A stretch of DNA of 64,000 bases from Neobacillus dielmonensis (GCF_000612665.1 NZ_HG942066.1:124001-188000), one strand, 5' to 3'. Numbered from the stretch's first letter, positions 8,662-17,953 are shown. The notes: generated by a model from the sequence alone, not told the origin. Numbers and translations are program-made.

Positions 8662-8857
8662 ACAGAAACACCCCAAGCATTCCCTCCTAGCAAAAAATGT
8701 TTACAATAACACCCAAAACATAAAGTACCGGCTCCACCTTCGCCCAATACCATGATAGCCACACACGCTATCCCCACTACCTCCACTATAAACCTCAAAT
8801 ATTAATAAACTATTACCGAAATATTAAGCTTTGTTTAGGGCTTGTCCCTGCTGCATC

Positions 8858-8929
8858 ACCGCTTTACCTCGGTGGGGGCCTGTCCCCCGCCACAGTAAAG
8901 CGGTACCGTGCTGGGGGCCTGACCCCCTA
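8858..8929. repeat. Two GGGGG-CCTGTCCCCC palindromes, 39 bp apart
   Basis: Core 1 (8874-8888) has outer arms ACCGCTTTAC (8858-8867) and GTAAAGCGGT (8895-8904). Core 2 (8913-8927) is the variant GGGGGCCTGACCCCC. The last base of core 2 is part of the TAG stop codon of the DUF3231 gene. The orientation is reversed relative to the copy at 5516. Confidence 0.85.
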
Positions 8930-9922
8930 GCTTAGCATTAGGCGGTCGTCGGCGAAGGGCGGTTGTTCGAGCCAGCCTTTTTTGATGATGAGTTTGCTGA
9001 AGGAGCCGAAGACGAGGAAGTCACCCATGATCGCACGTTCGCAATTGGCGGTGATATCTACTCGCATGCAGGCGGTTCCGGCTGCACCGTAATAGGTGAT
9101 GGCTGCTGATATTAGGAAGCCTACATGGAAGGCAATCAGCCTGTCGGAGAACGGGCAGACAGTAGAGTTGGTAATTTCTGTGTCCAAGGTGCGGGGAGTA
9201 TGGAAGTTTTCCTGTAATAGCAGGTTAGAGAAAACTCCAATATGCTTATTCTTAAGTTCTATACATTTATCCAAAAACTTATTAACATCTTTATCCTTGC
9301 AGGCTTGCCTAAAGGCAATAAAAAGAGCTTTGGATAGCCTGCTTTTCTCTAAATTGAAAAAGACGTTCCCCACTTCTATGGAGTTCATTTTCCTGCGCTC
9401 ACCGAATACATCTGTCATGTACTGGAGATGGTTAATATATTGGACATTTTTTGGCGTCTCGAATAAAGGCGGTTTATCATAATAATTCTTCGCAATCAAT
9501 AACTCTAGTGAGCGGTTATAAAGGTCCATTGTATCCAGATTGCATTGATAATAAAAATCCCTCATATCTTTTCGAATCGAAACGCTAAACGCAAGGCTGT
9601 ATGATTGGGACCCGTGCTGGGTCATCGTATGTAGGTAAGACAAACAAAAAAGATCTGAAAGCAATGGAGGGGCATCATAGTTGGCATCCTTGTCTGTATA
9701 CCCCTTAGGAACGGGGAAATTTTCTTTATTAAAAAAGTCTTGAAGTGTTTTAATATGCTGTTCAGACATTTCAAGAGCTGTCTGCAGCAGTTTATTTATC
9801 TCTTGATCCTTCACGATTCTAAGCATATATTTCGTAACGCAGACGGATAATGTTTCGCGGGCATAATGGGTCCATAGGTTTGTAATTTCAGGTGAGGTTA
9901 AACTTTTAGGATTGTTTTGCAT
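8927..9922 (-). CDS. DUF3231 family protein
   Basis: This 331-residue soluble, mostly helical protein is built of two similar halves of about 165 residues (1-165 and 175-331). Each starts with a four-helix, ferritin-like pattern as in DUF3231. The family is common in spore-forming Bacillaceae and is distantly similar to the coat protein CotF, but no reaction is known. The ATG at 9922 follows AAGGAAGGA. The stop codon abuts a palindromic repeat. It is divergent from the SNF2 helicase gene, with 125 bp between the two starts. Confidence 0.8.
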   Translation of the reverse strand: MQNNPKSLTSPEITNLWTHYARETLSVCVTKYMLRIVKDQEINKLLQTALEMSEQHIKTLQDFFNKENFPVPKGYTDKDANYDAPPLLSDLFCLSYLHTMTQHGSQSYSLAFSVSIRKDMRDFYYQCNLDTMDLYNRSLELLIAKNYYDKPPLFETPKNVQYINHLQYMTDVFGERRKMNSIEVGNVFFNLEKSRLSKALFIAFRQACKDKDVNKFLDKCIELKNKHIGVFSNLLLQENFHTPRTLDTEITNSTVCPFSDRLIAFHVGFLISAAITYYGAAGTACMRVDITANCERAIMGDFLVFGSFSKLIIKKGWLEQPPFADDRLMLS

Positions 9923-10047
9923 GCGTATCCTTCCTTTACCATTACAGGCGCTTCCATTTCTGTGTTATTTTAACCTTGGAAGAATCATTTATGTGTTAAA
10001 ATTGAGTTTATCGACTAAAACGTGAGATTGGAGGAAAGAGCAGGGCC

Positions 10048-13000
10048 ATGATCGTTCCATTAAATCAAAAAACTATTCAAGATATGTGCGGCACCGTTTC
10101 CTTCAAACGCGGGGATTATTTTTACCGGAATAATAAAGTGCACTTTTACCAATACGATGAAAATCGCTTTAAAGCGATTGTAATAGGTGAAGAAGATTTC
10201 CTTGTCACCGTCCAAAGCGATGCTCGAGGTGGAATCCACACAGACTGTACCTGCCCGAAATTAGCTTCCTATCATAAAGACTGCCAGCACATTGCTGCCG
10301 TTTTGGTAGCAATTTATGACCATCAACGGAAAAAAACAACTCCTGCAATTGTTGACAAACCAGAAGTCCAACTAACAGAGGATTTCCTTACCATTTTTAA
10401 GACTTCGTCGAGGAAATCATCCGGTCCTTTGCGCCACTTTGAGCAAAGACATCAGTTAGAAACCACAATCACTTGCAAACCAGTTGAAATAGGCAAGGGT
10501 CAGTACTTGATTGGAATGGAACTAACTATTGGATTGGCCAAAGTTGAAAATATCCGGCGTTTCCTAAAGCAAATAAGCGAGGGAACGATTTCCCAAGTTG
10601 ACAGTTCTTTTCAACTGGACCCTGAACAATTTTGTTTGCAAAGGGATGCCGATTTAGTGGTCCATCAGCTCATTCAAACCATGCGTGATGAACAGGTGTA
10701 CGGAAGTTCAGCTGCAAACGAGGAGCGGCAAATGCTCCATGTGCCGCCATCTGCCTGGACACGGCTGTTGCCGCTGCTGCACAAGACGCAAAATGTATTC
10801 GTTGAGTACGGTGGACAGGCTTACGAAGGGCTGCAGGTCATAGATAAACTGCCCTTGCATTTTTCTCTTTTGAACACAGAGCACAAGGGATATCGATTGA
10901 ACGTAAAAGGACTCGACCGCATGATACTCCTGGATTCCTATCAGGCTGTTCTATTTGAAGGGAACATTAAGCAATTCGACGTCCAAGATTTTCAGCGTCT
11001 TAAAGAAATGAAACAAATGCTCGAAGATTCCGGAACCGATCAAATACCTATACCAATTCAGCAAATCCAGTTTTTCTTAGAAACAGCAACACGGGACTTA
11101 AAAAGGATTGGACAAGTTACGGTATCTGATGCCGTATCCAAGCAGTGGCTGAAAACTCCATTGAAAGCAAAGCTATACCTCGATCGCGTGAACAACCTGT
11201 TTCTTGCCGGACTTGAATTCCATTATGAAAATTGGGTCATTAATCCATTGGAAGATAGGGACTTGCCCATAGGTAGCCTGGTAATCCGGGATGTGGATAA
11301 AGAAGAACAAATCCTAAAGCTGATGGAGGATAGTTCTTTCGCTAAGACAGATGGCGGTTATTTTTTGCATAATGAAGAGCTTGAGTATGAGTTCTTGATC
11401 CACGTGGTTCCCAAACTACAGAAACTGGTGCAAATTTATGCCACTACGGCTGTCAGAAATCGAATTGTCCGAGAAACGGCCCATCCTCGTGTACGGGTGA
11501 AGGTCATGAAGGAGCGGACAAATTGGCTCGAATTCAAGTTTGAAATGAATGGCATCTCAGATGGAGAGATTCGTGAGGTCTTACAGGCATTAGAAGAAAA
11601 ACGAAAATATTATCGGCTGCCGAATGGCTCTTTACTGTCGCTGCAAACGCGGGAGTTTGCCGAAATCCAAAGATTTTTGCTTTCCCCACTCACCAAAGAC
11701 CAAGATTTGGCTAATGGCCTGGATTTGCCATTAGAACAATGTTTGCAGCTTCTTGATACGGTGGAGGTAAGTGATGCGTTTAAACTAGAGGAATCTTTCC
11801 GTGAGCTGCTTGATGTTCTCCACCATCCAGGCCGTTTGCAGTTTGAGGTCCCAAAGAGTTTGGATACCATACTCAAGGATTATCAAAAAGTCGGATTCCA
11901 ATGGATGAAAACACTGGCTTTTTATGGATTCGGCGGCATTTTAGCGGATGACATGGGACTTGGCAAAACCATTCAGAGTATTGCGTTTATCGTTTCGGAG
12001 CTGCCCGAAATCCGCAAAGAAAAACAGCCTGTCCTTGTGGTATGTCCATCGTCCTTGACGTATAACTGGCTTAGTGAATTATATAAGTTTGCCCCCGATT
12101 TGCAGGCGGTTGTGATCGACGGAACCAAGGCTGAACGAACAAAGCTGTTTGAAAAGGTCGGTGATGTCGATGTCATGATTATTTCCTATCCATTGGTACG
12201 GAGGGAAATTAGCTGGCTGGAGAGGCAGTCTTTCCATACAGTGTTTTTTGATGAAGCCCAAGCCTTTAAAAATCCATTGACGCAGACAGCGCGGGCAGTG
12301 AAGCGGCTGCAGTCGCGCTATCGTTTTGCGCTCACTGGCACGCCGGTTGAAAATTCACTGGAAGAGCTATGGTCAATTTATCATGTCGTCTTTCCTGAAC
12401 TTTTCCTTGGACTCAAGGAATTTAGTCAGCTTACTAGGGAAAAAGTGGCCCGACGAATCCGGCCGTTTTTGTTGCGCCGGATAAAAGAGGACGTGCTGTC
12501 AGAGCTCCCTGAGAAAATCGAGTCCTTGGAATCGGTGGAATTATTTGCCGAGCAAAAGAAATTGTATGCCGCCTATTTAGCTAAGCTAAGACATGATACG
12601 TTAAAGCGTCTTGATAAAGATACAATTCGAAAAAATCGAATTAGAATTTTGGCTGGTTTGACACGCCTGCGGCAAATTTGCTGCCATCCTGGTTTGTTTG
12701 TGGATGGGTATAAAGGCAGTTCCTCCAAGTTTGAACAGCTGATGGGGATACTAGAGGAATCGCGGCAATCTGGAAGAAGGGTTCTGATTTTTTCCCAGTT
12801 TACCAAAATGTTAGGGATGATTGGCCGTGAGCTTACCGTAAAAGGCATGCCATTCTTTTATCTGGATGGGCAGACTCCTCCTGAGGAAAGGGTTCAAATT
12901 TGCGACCGATTTAATCGTGGCGAGCGGGATTTATTTCTGATTTCGTTAAAAGCAGGCGGTACCGGGCTCAATCTGATGGGGGCCGATACGGTGATTTTGT

Positions 13001-13236
13001 ATGATACTTGGTGGAACCCAGCTGTTGAGGAGCAAGCGGCGGACCGTGCCCATCGAATGGGGCAAAAAAATACCGTTCAAGTCATAAAGCTCATTGCTCG
13101 AGGGACAATTGAAGAGAAAATGAATCAATTGCAGGAAAAAAAGCGCCGCCTTGTTGAGGAAGTTATCGACTCGGACGAGAAGGCGCTGGCAATGCTGACT
13201 GAGGAGGATATTCGGGAAATATTGATGATACCTTAA
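10048..13236 (+). CDS. SWIM zinc-finger SNF2-family helicase
   Basis: This 1062-residue cytoplasmic ATPase has an N-terminal SWIM zinc finger (Cys67, Cys69, Cys79, His81). A long middle region follows, then the two SNF2 motor lobes. Lobe 1 has DMGLGKT with Lys640 and DEAQ at 735-738, and LTGTPVENS follows. Lobe 2 has SLKAGGTGLNL and the arginine-finger region ADRAHRMGQ. Family members translocate on double-stranded DNA and remodel protein-DNA complexes. Bacterial SWIM/SNF2 proteins lack a settled role. The ATG at 10048 follows GGAGGAAAG. The 3' end overlaps the convergent kinase-like gene by 4 bp. No defence-island partners lie next to it. Confidence 0.93.
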   Translation: MIVPLNQKTIQDMCGTVSFKRGDYFYRNNKVHFYQYDENRFKAIVIGEEDFLVTVQSDARGGIHTDCTCPKLASYHKDCQHIAAVLVAIYDHQRKKTTPAIVDKPEVQLTEDFLTIFKTSSRKSSGPLRHFEQRHQLETTITCKPVEIGKGQYLIGMELTIGLAKVENIRRFLKQISEGTISQVDSSFQLDPEQFCLQRDADLVVHQLIQTMRDEQVYGSSAANEERQMLHVPPSAWTRLLPLLHKTQNVFVEYGGQAYEGLQVIDKLPLHFSLLNTEHKGYRLNVKGLDRMILLDSYQAVLFEGNIKQFDVQDFQRLKEMKQMLEDSGTDQIPIPIQQIQFFLETATRDLKRIGQVTVSDAVSKQWLKTPLKAKLYLDRVNNLFLAGLEFHYENWVINPLEDRDLPIGSLVIRDVDKEEQILKLMEDSSFAKTDGGYFLHNEELEYEFLIHVVPKLQKLVQIYATTAVRNRIVRETAHPRVRVKVMKERTNWLEFKFEMNGISDGEIREVLQALEEKRKYYRLPNGSLLSLQTREFAEIQRFLLSPLTKDQDLANGLDLPLEQCLQLLDTVEVSDAFKLEESFRELLDVLHHPGRLQFEVPKSLDTILKDYQKVGFQWMKTLAFYGFGGILADDMGLGKTIQSIAFIVSELPEIRKEKQPVLVVCPSSLTYNWLSELYKFAPDLQAVVIDGTKAERTKLFEKVGDVDVMIISYPLVRREISWLERQSFHTVFFDEAQAFKNPLTQTARAVKRLQSRYRFALTGTPVENSLEELWSIYHVVFPELFLGLKEFSQLTREKVARRIRPFLLRRIKEDVLSELPEKIESLESVELFAEQKKLYAAYLAKLRHDTLKRLDKDTIRKNRIRILAGLTRLRQICCHPGLFVDGYKGSSSKFEQLMGILEESRQSGRRVLIFSQFTKMLGMIGRELTVKGMPFFYLDGQTPPEERVQICDRFNRGERDLFLISLKAGGTGLNLMGADTVILYDTWWNPAVEEQAADRAHRMGQKNTVQVIKLIARGTIEEKMNQLQEKKRRLVEEVIDSDEKALAMLTEEDIREILMIP

Positions 13237-14144
13237 GTTAATGCTAGACGAAGAGCCGCATCACATTCGGTTCGAAGAACTTGATCATTTTGGGCGTCCG
13301 CATACAATAAGAGCATCATTAGCGTATAAATCGCTTTAAACTTTGCCGCCTTTTTCCATTCAGGTAAAACATCGCCGTACCATTGGAAAAATTCATTTCG
13401 GCCCGCGGCAGGTAAAAAACTATAAACGATTGACAAATCGATTACGGGGTGGCCGATATGTAGGTCACCCCAATCTATTACAGCTGAAATCTCCCCTTTG
13501 TCGCTTACTAGCATATTCTTAATATGCAAGTCACCATGGACCAATGCTAGTGTCTCGTCTTCAAAAGGCCCGCTTATGGTGGCAAGAAAACTATTCAGTT
13601 TTTCTACTATGAAAGAATCCAACAATCCTTGCTCCATTGCTCTTTCAATATTTTCTTCGAGCATTGGTTTTCTTTTTACTAAATTTAGTCGACCAAGTTG
13701 ATCATAGGGAATGCTCAACTGCTTCGCTTTTCTAGTCGGAAAACTGTGGAGATTTTTTAAAAAAAGTGCTAGAGGTTTCGCTGATTGGGCTCGTTGTTCC
13801 TCTGTCAATCCGACGGGAGTGTTTCCCCTTAACATTTCATATCCGGCGAATGGCCAAGGATATTCATTTTCAGGTATTCCTAAAAATTGCGGATGGGGGA
13901 TAGAAAATGGCAACATGGGTGCAATCAATGGAAGTATCCGGCATTCTGTTTCCATTAAGGTGGCTGCGATTTGCCGCCGCGGAAACCGAAATACATATTG
14001 GTTATTGACGAGAAAAACGGAATTATCAAATCCCTCACCTAGAATGGTTACCTGGGCAGGCTTTAGCTGGGGAAACTGTTTTTCTATCATCTCTGTTGCA
14101 TTATCAATCGAAATGTCGTGCTCCGGTTCCCACGGTTTACTCAT
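13233..14144 (-). CDS. Aminoglycoside phosphotransferase (APH) family kinase-like protein
   Basis: This 303-residue protein has the APH/choline-kinase fold. LVHGDLHIKNML holds the catalytic Asp and metal-binding Asn, and AVIDWGDLHIGHP is the DFG-like metal-binding segment. The N-terminal lobe has the Lys-poor ILGEGFDNSVFLV nucleotide-binding strand. Members phosphorylate antibiotics or small metabolites such as choline or methylthioribose, and the substrate is not readable here. The ATG at 14144 is preceded by GGAGGTGG. It starts 22 bp after the stop of the broken LD-carboxypeptidase on the same strand, so the two may once have been cotranscribed. Confidence 0.85.
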   Translation of the reverse strand: MSKPWEPEHDISIDNATEMIEKQFPQLKPAQVTILGEGFDNSVFLVNNQYVFRFPRRQIAATLMETECRILPLIAPMLPFSIPHPQFLGIPENEYPWPFAGYEMLRGNTPVGLTEEQRAQSAKPLALFLKNLHSFPTRKAKQLSIPYDQLGRLNLVKRKPMLEENIERAMEQGLLDSFIVEKLNSFLATISGPFEDETLALVHGDLHIKNMLVSDKGEISAVIDWGDLHIGHPVIDLSIVYSFLPAAGRNEFFQWYGDVLPEWKKAAKFKAIYTLMMLLLYADAQNDQVLRTECDAALRLALT

Positions 14145-14165
14145 AATCCACCTCCGATTAGTGCG

Positions 14166-15186
14166 TTACGGCTGGAAAAATTGCCTGACTGTTCCATTGC
14201 CTTTTGCAGTCTCGACCACTGCATAGGCGCCATTAATAAACGTAATCTGCGGTGGAACGTGCCCGCAATCAATGTCATAGATAATCGGAATCTCTAACTC
14301 GTCAGCTAGTTCTTGATAAATGTCCTCTGCAGTATAGTCATCCACAGGATGATTGGCAGGACTGCGGCCGAACATCAGCCCGGAACAGTTCTCAAACCAG
14401 CCAGCGAGCTTCATTTGGACTAATGATCTGCGCAAATCAGCTGTATTTAATTCACAGTTTTCTAGATACCAAATAACAGGGTCGTCCTGGATATGCCATT
14501 CTCTAAAACGCCGCACATCTCCATAAGGGGTTCCGACCAGATGCCTGATAATGTCAATGCACCCTCCCAAGAGCCGGCCTTCAATTCTTACTTTACCACT
14601 GGGAACGGTCTTCCAAACTGACTGTTTTTTCTGTTAAATGAAAAATGTAATCCGTTGGCCGGTCGTGGTGCCATTCTTTTTGAAAAAGGGGAGAGGATTC
14701 CTGCAGGACAGCTTCTCCTGGTTTTGTTGATAACACCGATTGCCACTTGGCAGTCGTTTCGTCCGAGTATTTGCCTCTCAAGTCTATTAAGTTTGTGCCG
14801 TGAGCTGTCGCGATTCCTGTTTTTAGCGTAATTGCCAGCAGCAGCCCACTTATATCAGAGTAACCTAATACCCATTTGTTTTTCACATTTTAAAAGTCCA
14901 CCTGTTCTAGAATTTCCACCATTAGCTCGCCGCCCCATGGAGGAATGATGATGTCAATCGCATCATTTCTCATCATTTCATTAAGTTCTGCGGCTCTTTT
15001 TTGGGCAGGGGCAGATTTAGCCTTTTGCTGTGTCCAAACGGTGTCCCCGCAAATCGTTGTGAATCCCTCTTGCTCCAGCCTTTGGCAAGCAAGTTTTACG
15101 AGGTTATGCAGCTCAGCAGGTACACCGGAAGATGGTGCAGTCACACCGATCGTTGCTCCTTTTTTTAAAAGGGGATAGGTAATCAA
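14166..15186 (-). pseudogene. LD-carboxypeptidase (peptidase S66, MccF-like), broken twice
   Basis: Three consecutive frames together encode one S66 serine peptidase. Fragment 1 (TTG at 15186 after GGGAGGAAC) ends at an in-frame TAA at 14890-14892. Translation in the same frame then continues with the nucleophile motif LGYSDIS. Near 14625-14630 a run of six A (minus strand) shifts the frame, and dropping one A joins fragment 2 to SVWKTVPSGK and RIEGRLLGGCID. The Glu (ENCE) and His (DCGHVPP) triad candidates survive in fragment 3. Intact homologues cut the L,D-peptide bond of recycled cell-wall peptides or inactivate microcin C-like toxins. Two lesions argue for real decay, though a sequencing error in the A tract is possible. 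Confidence 0.85.
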
Positions 15187-15325
15187 GGTAAGTTCCTCCC
15201 GTATGGTTTTTCATGATTTTACCAAAATTAATCGGGCTCAACCATATTTTTTTATAGAGATTATGGAGGTAAGCACCATTATTTGGTAGTGTAATGATAA
15301 AAGGATGGTAACGAGGTGGAAAGGA

Positions 15326-15955
15326 ATGAAACGTTTACGGTTTGAGCGCCCCACAGACTATTATGATAATCGGTTGTTTCCCATTGATGATGAGATTTGT
15401 GCCTTGCTGAAAAAACGAAGGGAGGTATCGAACCATAACCCGGGGTTCCCGCCGGCTGATTCGCTGGCAGAATGGTCCGCAAAGTATGGTTTGTATGAGG
15501 ATTTGTTAAACTCGTTATTCGGGTTGTTACGAAATGAAGAGATATTCAAGACACGAGTGGAACCAAGGAACTTTATTAAACACATTCCCGTTCTAAAGGC
15601 TGTTGAAAAAGATGGCCATTTGTATACAATTACCTTTATCCGTCAGTTTGACAATGCTAGTGTCGTTCAACTGAATTGCGATTGGCATGAAACCGAGGAG
15701 GAACACGAGGAGAGGCATTTACATCATGAACGCCCTGCCTATCTGGAACTGGATATGGGAGAAAAGTACGAATGCTGGATGGATACCGGTCGAGGCTCGG
15801 GAGGACAGTACAGCAGGAATTTTATTGTCTCGCCAAGGATACCGGAGGATTATTCCGAATTGAAGCTGACTTTTAAAGAGTATCATGACCCATTCAAGGA
15901 TAAACCAACGGGGCTGGAAATTGTCTTTATTTTGGGGAAAGGAGCCGGAAAATGA
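15326..15955 (+). CDS. Conserved hypothetical protein, partner of the DUF1835 gene
   Basis: I do not recognise this 209-residue soluble protein. It is acidic, rich in aromatic residues, without signal peptide or membrane segment, and has a His/Glu cluster (HETEEEHEERHLHHE) in its middle. The ATG at 15326 follows GAGGTGGAAAGGA, so the longer frame opening at 15305 is not needed. Its stop overlaps the next start (ATGA, 15952-15955), so the two are translationally coupled and probably work together. Confidence 0.65.
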   Translation: MKRLRFERPTDYYDNRLFPIDDEICALLKKRREVSNHNPGFPPADSLAEWSAKYGLYEDLLNSLFGLLRNEEIFKTRVEPRNFIKHIPVLKAVEKDGHLYTITFIRQFDNASVVQLNCDWHETEEEHEERHLHHERPAYLELDMGEKYECWMDTGRGSGGQYSRNFIVSPRIPEDYSELKLTFKEYHDPFKDKPTGLEIVFILGKGAGK

Positions 15956-17055
15956 AGACGAAAGCAAATTATCCTTATATCTATTTTTTCGACGAGAATA
16001 ATGTGGTGTTTGTCTATAAAATTGAAGCCGAGCGATATTTAACTCTGGATGAACTTCATCATACCGGAGAGTGGCAAACCTATGAAATTGAAAGTCCGGG
16101 TGAGTTTGACCGGTTTCATCATGAAGAATACCAGCCGCTTGTTGGCAGAGGATTTGCCGTAAGACTGGATGAACATGTTGTTATGCTCGAGAACATCAAT
16201 AAGCAAATCCAAAAACACCTCGTGCGTCAGGGGGATGCGCCCGTACATATTACGGTCTCGGAATCAGCAGCCGGTTCATTAAGGTTTGGGCTCGAGCGGC
16301 CGAAGACAGTCATTGGGTTTCCAGATTTCTTCGAGATAGGGCCGCTTTGGAGGCTTCAAGAGAAAGATGGACAAGATTTTCGATTCGAGTGGCTTGGCGA
16401 GAACATTAACACTGGGATGGATGATTATGAACATGAAATAAAATATTTGAATACTCTTTTAGAAATCGAGGATATACCTGAACAGGTGTCGATTTATCTA
16501 TGGACTGCCAATAACGCCAAAGAGCAAACCGGAATCCGGTATATTCTAACATTGCTGGCTGGAAAGTCGAATGATATCTATTTAATCAACTCAACAGATT
16601 TCGATAATGAAATTGTAGATATGCAGGACGAATTTCACCATATTACGCATACTAGTGAAATTCATCCAGATAAATTAAAACATATATTTGAAACAGTAAA
16701 AGGTAAACCTTTATCGGATGAGGAAAAGCGCCAATATCAAAAAGAGTGGCGGGAGCTAGCTGAGGGTAAGCAGGTATTAAGGATTTGGAAAGATAGCCGT
16801 ATCATCAGCGTTTCCGAAGATTATTATGATTCTCTCATTCTTGACACTATAAGAAGTTTGCAACAAAACGACGACTATATATTGACAGCAAGAGCAGTGG
16901 GCGCAACCCTAGCCCAAATGCAAGAACCCGTAAGCGACTCGTACCTAGAATACCGAATTAGACATATGGTCTATAACCAGAAACTCGAACTAAAAGGAAT
17001 CCCCAAATCCATGAGACACTACTCCGTCAGACTCCCCGCTAAAGCAACGCTTTAA
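15952..17055 (+). CDS. DUF1835/DUF3658 domain protein
   Basis: This 367-residue soluble protein has an N-terminal region of about 170 residues specific to this protein. A DUF1835 domain follows (about 180-265, with the pattern IYLWTANNAKEQTGIRY), and then a DUF3658-like domain (about 270-350, with LRIWKDSRIISVSEDYYD). No function is established for these domains. It overlaps the upstream gene by 4 bp. The last residues, Ala-Thr-Leu and the stop, are written in the first bases (AACGCTTTAA) of the adjoining palindromic repeat array, so the C-terminus has been shaped by that repeat. Confidence 0.75.
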   Translation: MKTKANYPYIYFFDENNVVFVYKIEAERYLTLDELHHTGEWQTYEIESPGEFDRFHHEEYQPLVGRGFAVRLDEHVVMLENINKQIQKHLVRQGDAPVHITVSESAAGSLRFGLERPKTVIGFPDFFEIGPLWRLQEKDGQDFRFEWLGENINTGMDDYEHEIKYLNTLLEIEDIPEQVSIYLWTANNAKEQTGIRYILTLLAGKSNDIYLINSTDFDNEIVDMQDEFHHITHTSEIHPDKLKHIFETVKGKPLSDEEKRQYQKEWRELAEGKQVLRIWKDSRIISVSEDYYDSLILDTIRSLQQNDDYILTARAVGATLAQMQEPVSDSYLEYRIRHMVYNQKLELKGIPKSMRHYSVRLPAKATL

Positions 17056-17192
17056 TATGGCGGGGGACAGGCCCCCGGCGGAGTAACGCTTTAATGTAGT
17101 GGGGGACAGGCCCCCGGCGGAGTAACGCTTTAATATAGTGGGGGACAGGCCCCCGCCAAAGTAATGCATTAAAGTGATGGGGGACTGTCCCC
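17046..17192. repeat. Array of four GGGGGACAGGCCCCC palindromes with 39-bp period
   Basis: Cores start at 17062, 17101, 17140 and 17179, exactly 39 bp apart. Units 1-3 are nearly identical, including the spacer with GGAGTAACGCTTTAAT. Unit 4 is a variant (GGGGGACTGTCCCC). The array fills the gap between convergent genes, giving the left one its stop codon and the right one its last seven or so codons. Confidence 0.93.
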
Positions 17193-17756
17193 ATTCAGTA
17201 CGACAGGTATAAATTGTGCGTAGCTGTTGATATGGGTGTCGGCTTGGATGTTTGGGTTTTGGAAGGCGACTGTTTGGATGTTTAGTTTTCTGGCTGGTAT
17301 TAGGTCGAGGTCACGATCGCCGACGACTAAGTCGATTTGGAACTTTTCTAGGACGTATTCATAGGCGGAGGTGTGGGGTTTTCTGGTGAACCCTTGCTCC
17401 TCAACGGATACAATCTCGGTAAAGTATTTGGCCAAATCATATTTATTCAACAGGTAGCGTGTCGATTCTTTGTCACGGTGAGTAACAATCACATTATGTT
17501 CTGCAGAAGCTAAAGCTTCCTCCAGGTAATCGAATGGCTTGCTGGTTAGTCTGGAGTAATGGTTATACAATTCTTGATATTTTCTTCGTTGGCTTTCATC
17601 GATCCCATAGTGCCTAAACGTTGTTTTGGAGTCCTTTTTCAGCCAGCTAAGTACTTCCTCTGGATCAAGGTCTTGCCCGCTTAATTCAATAAAACCTTGG
17701 ACAAGCGCCGGGTAGGTATCAAACAGCGTCCCATCAAAATCCCACAATATATTCAA
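17169..17756 (-). CDS. HAD family hydrolase (phosphatase-like)
   Basis: This 195-residue protein has the HAD motifs in order: DFDGTLFDT (nucleophile and acid/base Asp), VIVTHRD (motif II with Thr), the Lys of FTRKP, and VVGDRDLDL (motif IV acidic pair). It most resembles phosphoglycolate or beta-phosphoglucomutase-like phosphatases, but the substrate is unknown. The frame opens at an ATG at 17795 that has no ribosome binding site. The TTG at 17756 follows AAAGAGGGA and gives the usual short lead into the first motif, so I chose it. The C-terminal residues NGDSPPSL are encoded by palindromic repeat unit 4. Confidence 0.8.
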   Translation of the reverse strand: MNILWDFDGTLFDTYPALVQGFIELSGQDLDPEEVLSWLKKDSKTTFRHYGIDESQRRKYQELYNHYSRLTSKPFDYLEEALASAEHNVIVTHRDKESTRYLLNKYDLAKYFTEIVSVEEQGFTRKPHTSAYEYVLEKFQIDLVVGDRDLDLIPARKLNIQTVAFQNPNIQADTHINSYAQFIPVVLNGDSPPSL

Positions 17757-17953
17757 AAGTATCCCTCTTTTCCAACCATGTTGACTATTTAACATGATGT
17801 TATTATAAGCATTGTCCTATCTTCACTGCAATTTTCCGTCATTCATAATTGTATGGCATCGGCCATTATTATTTGGCTAGGAGAATTCGGCAGCTGGTTG
17901 AAGGCGGGCGAAGTTTATTTTATAACATATCTCAGTATTGAGAATCTTGGATT

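Noticed and set aside
8595-8798. 67-codon minus-strand frame in the gap before the DUF3231 gene
   Set aside because: No ribosome binding site, unusual residue composition, overlaps a cre site, and resembles no family I know.
10048-13236. Phage-defence island around the SWIM/SNF2 helicase
   Set aside because: Neighbours are a DUF3231 protein and an APH-like kinase on the other strand. No nuclease, methylase or other defence partner is present.
17046-17192. Possible CRISPR array, because of evenly spaced repeats
   Set aside because: The intervals are conserved and not unique, the unit is only 39 bp in all, the cores are palindromic, and no cas genes are nearby.
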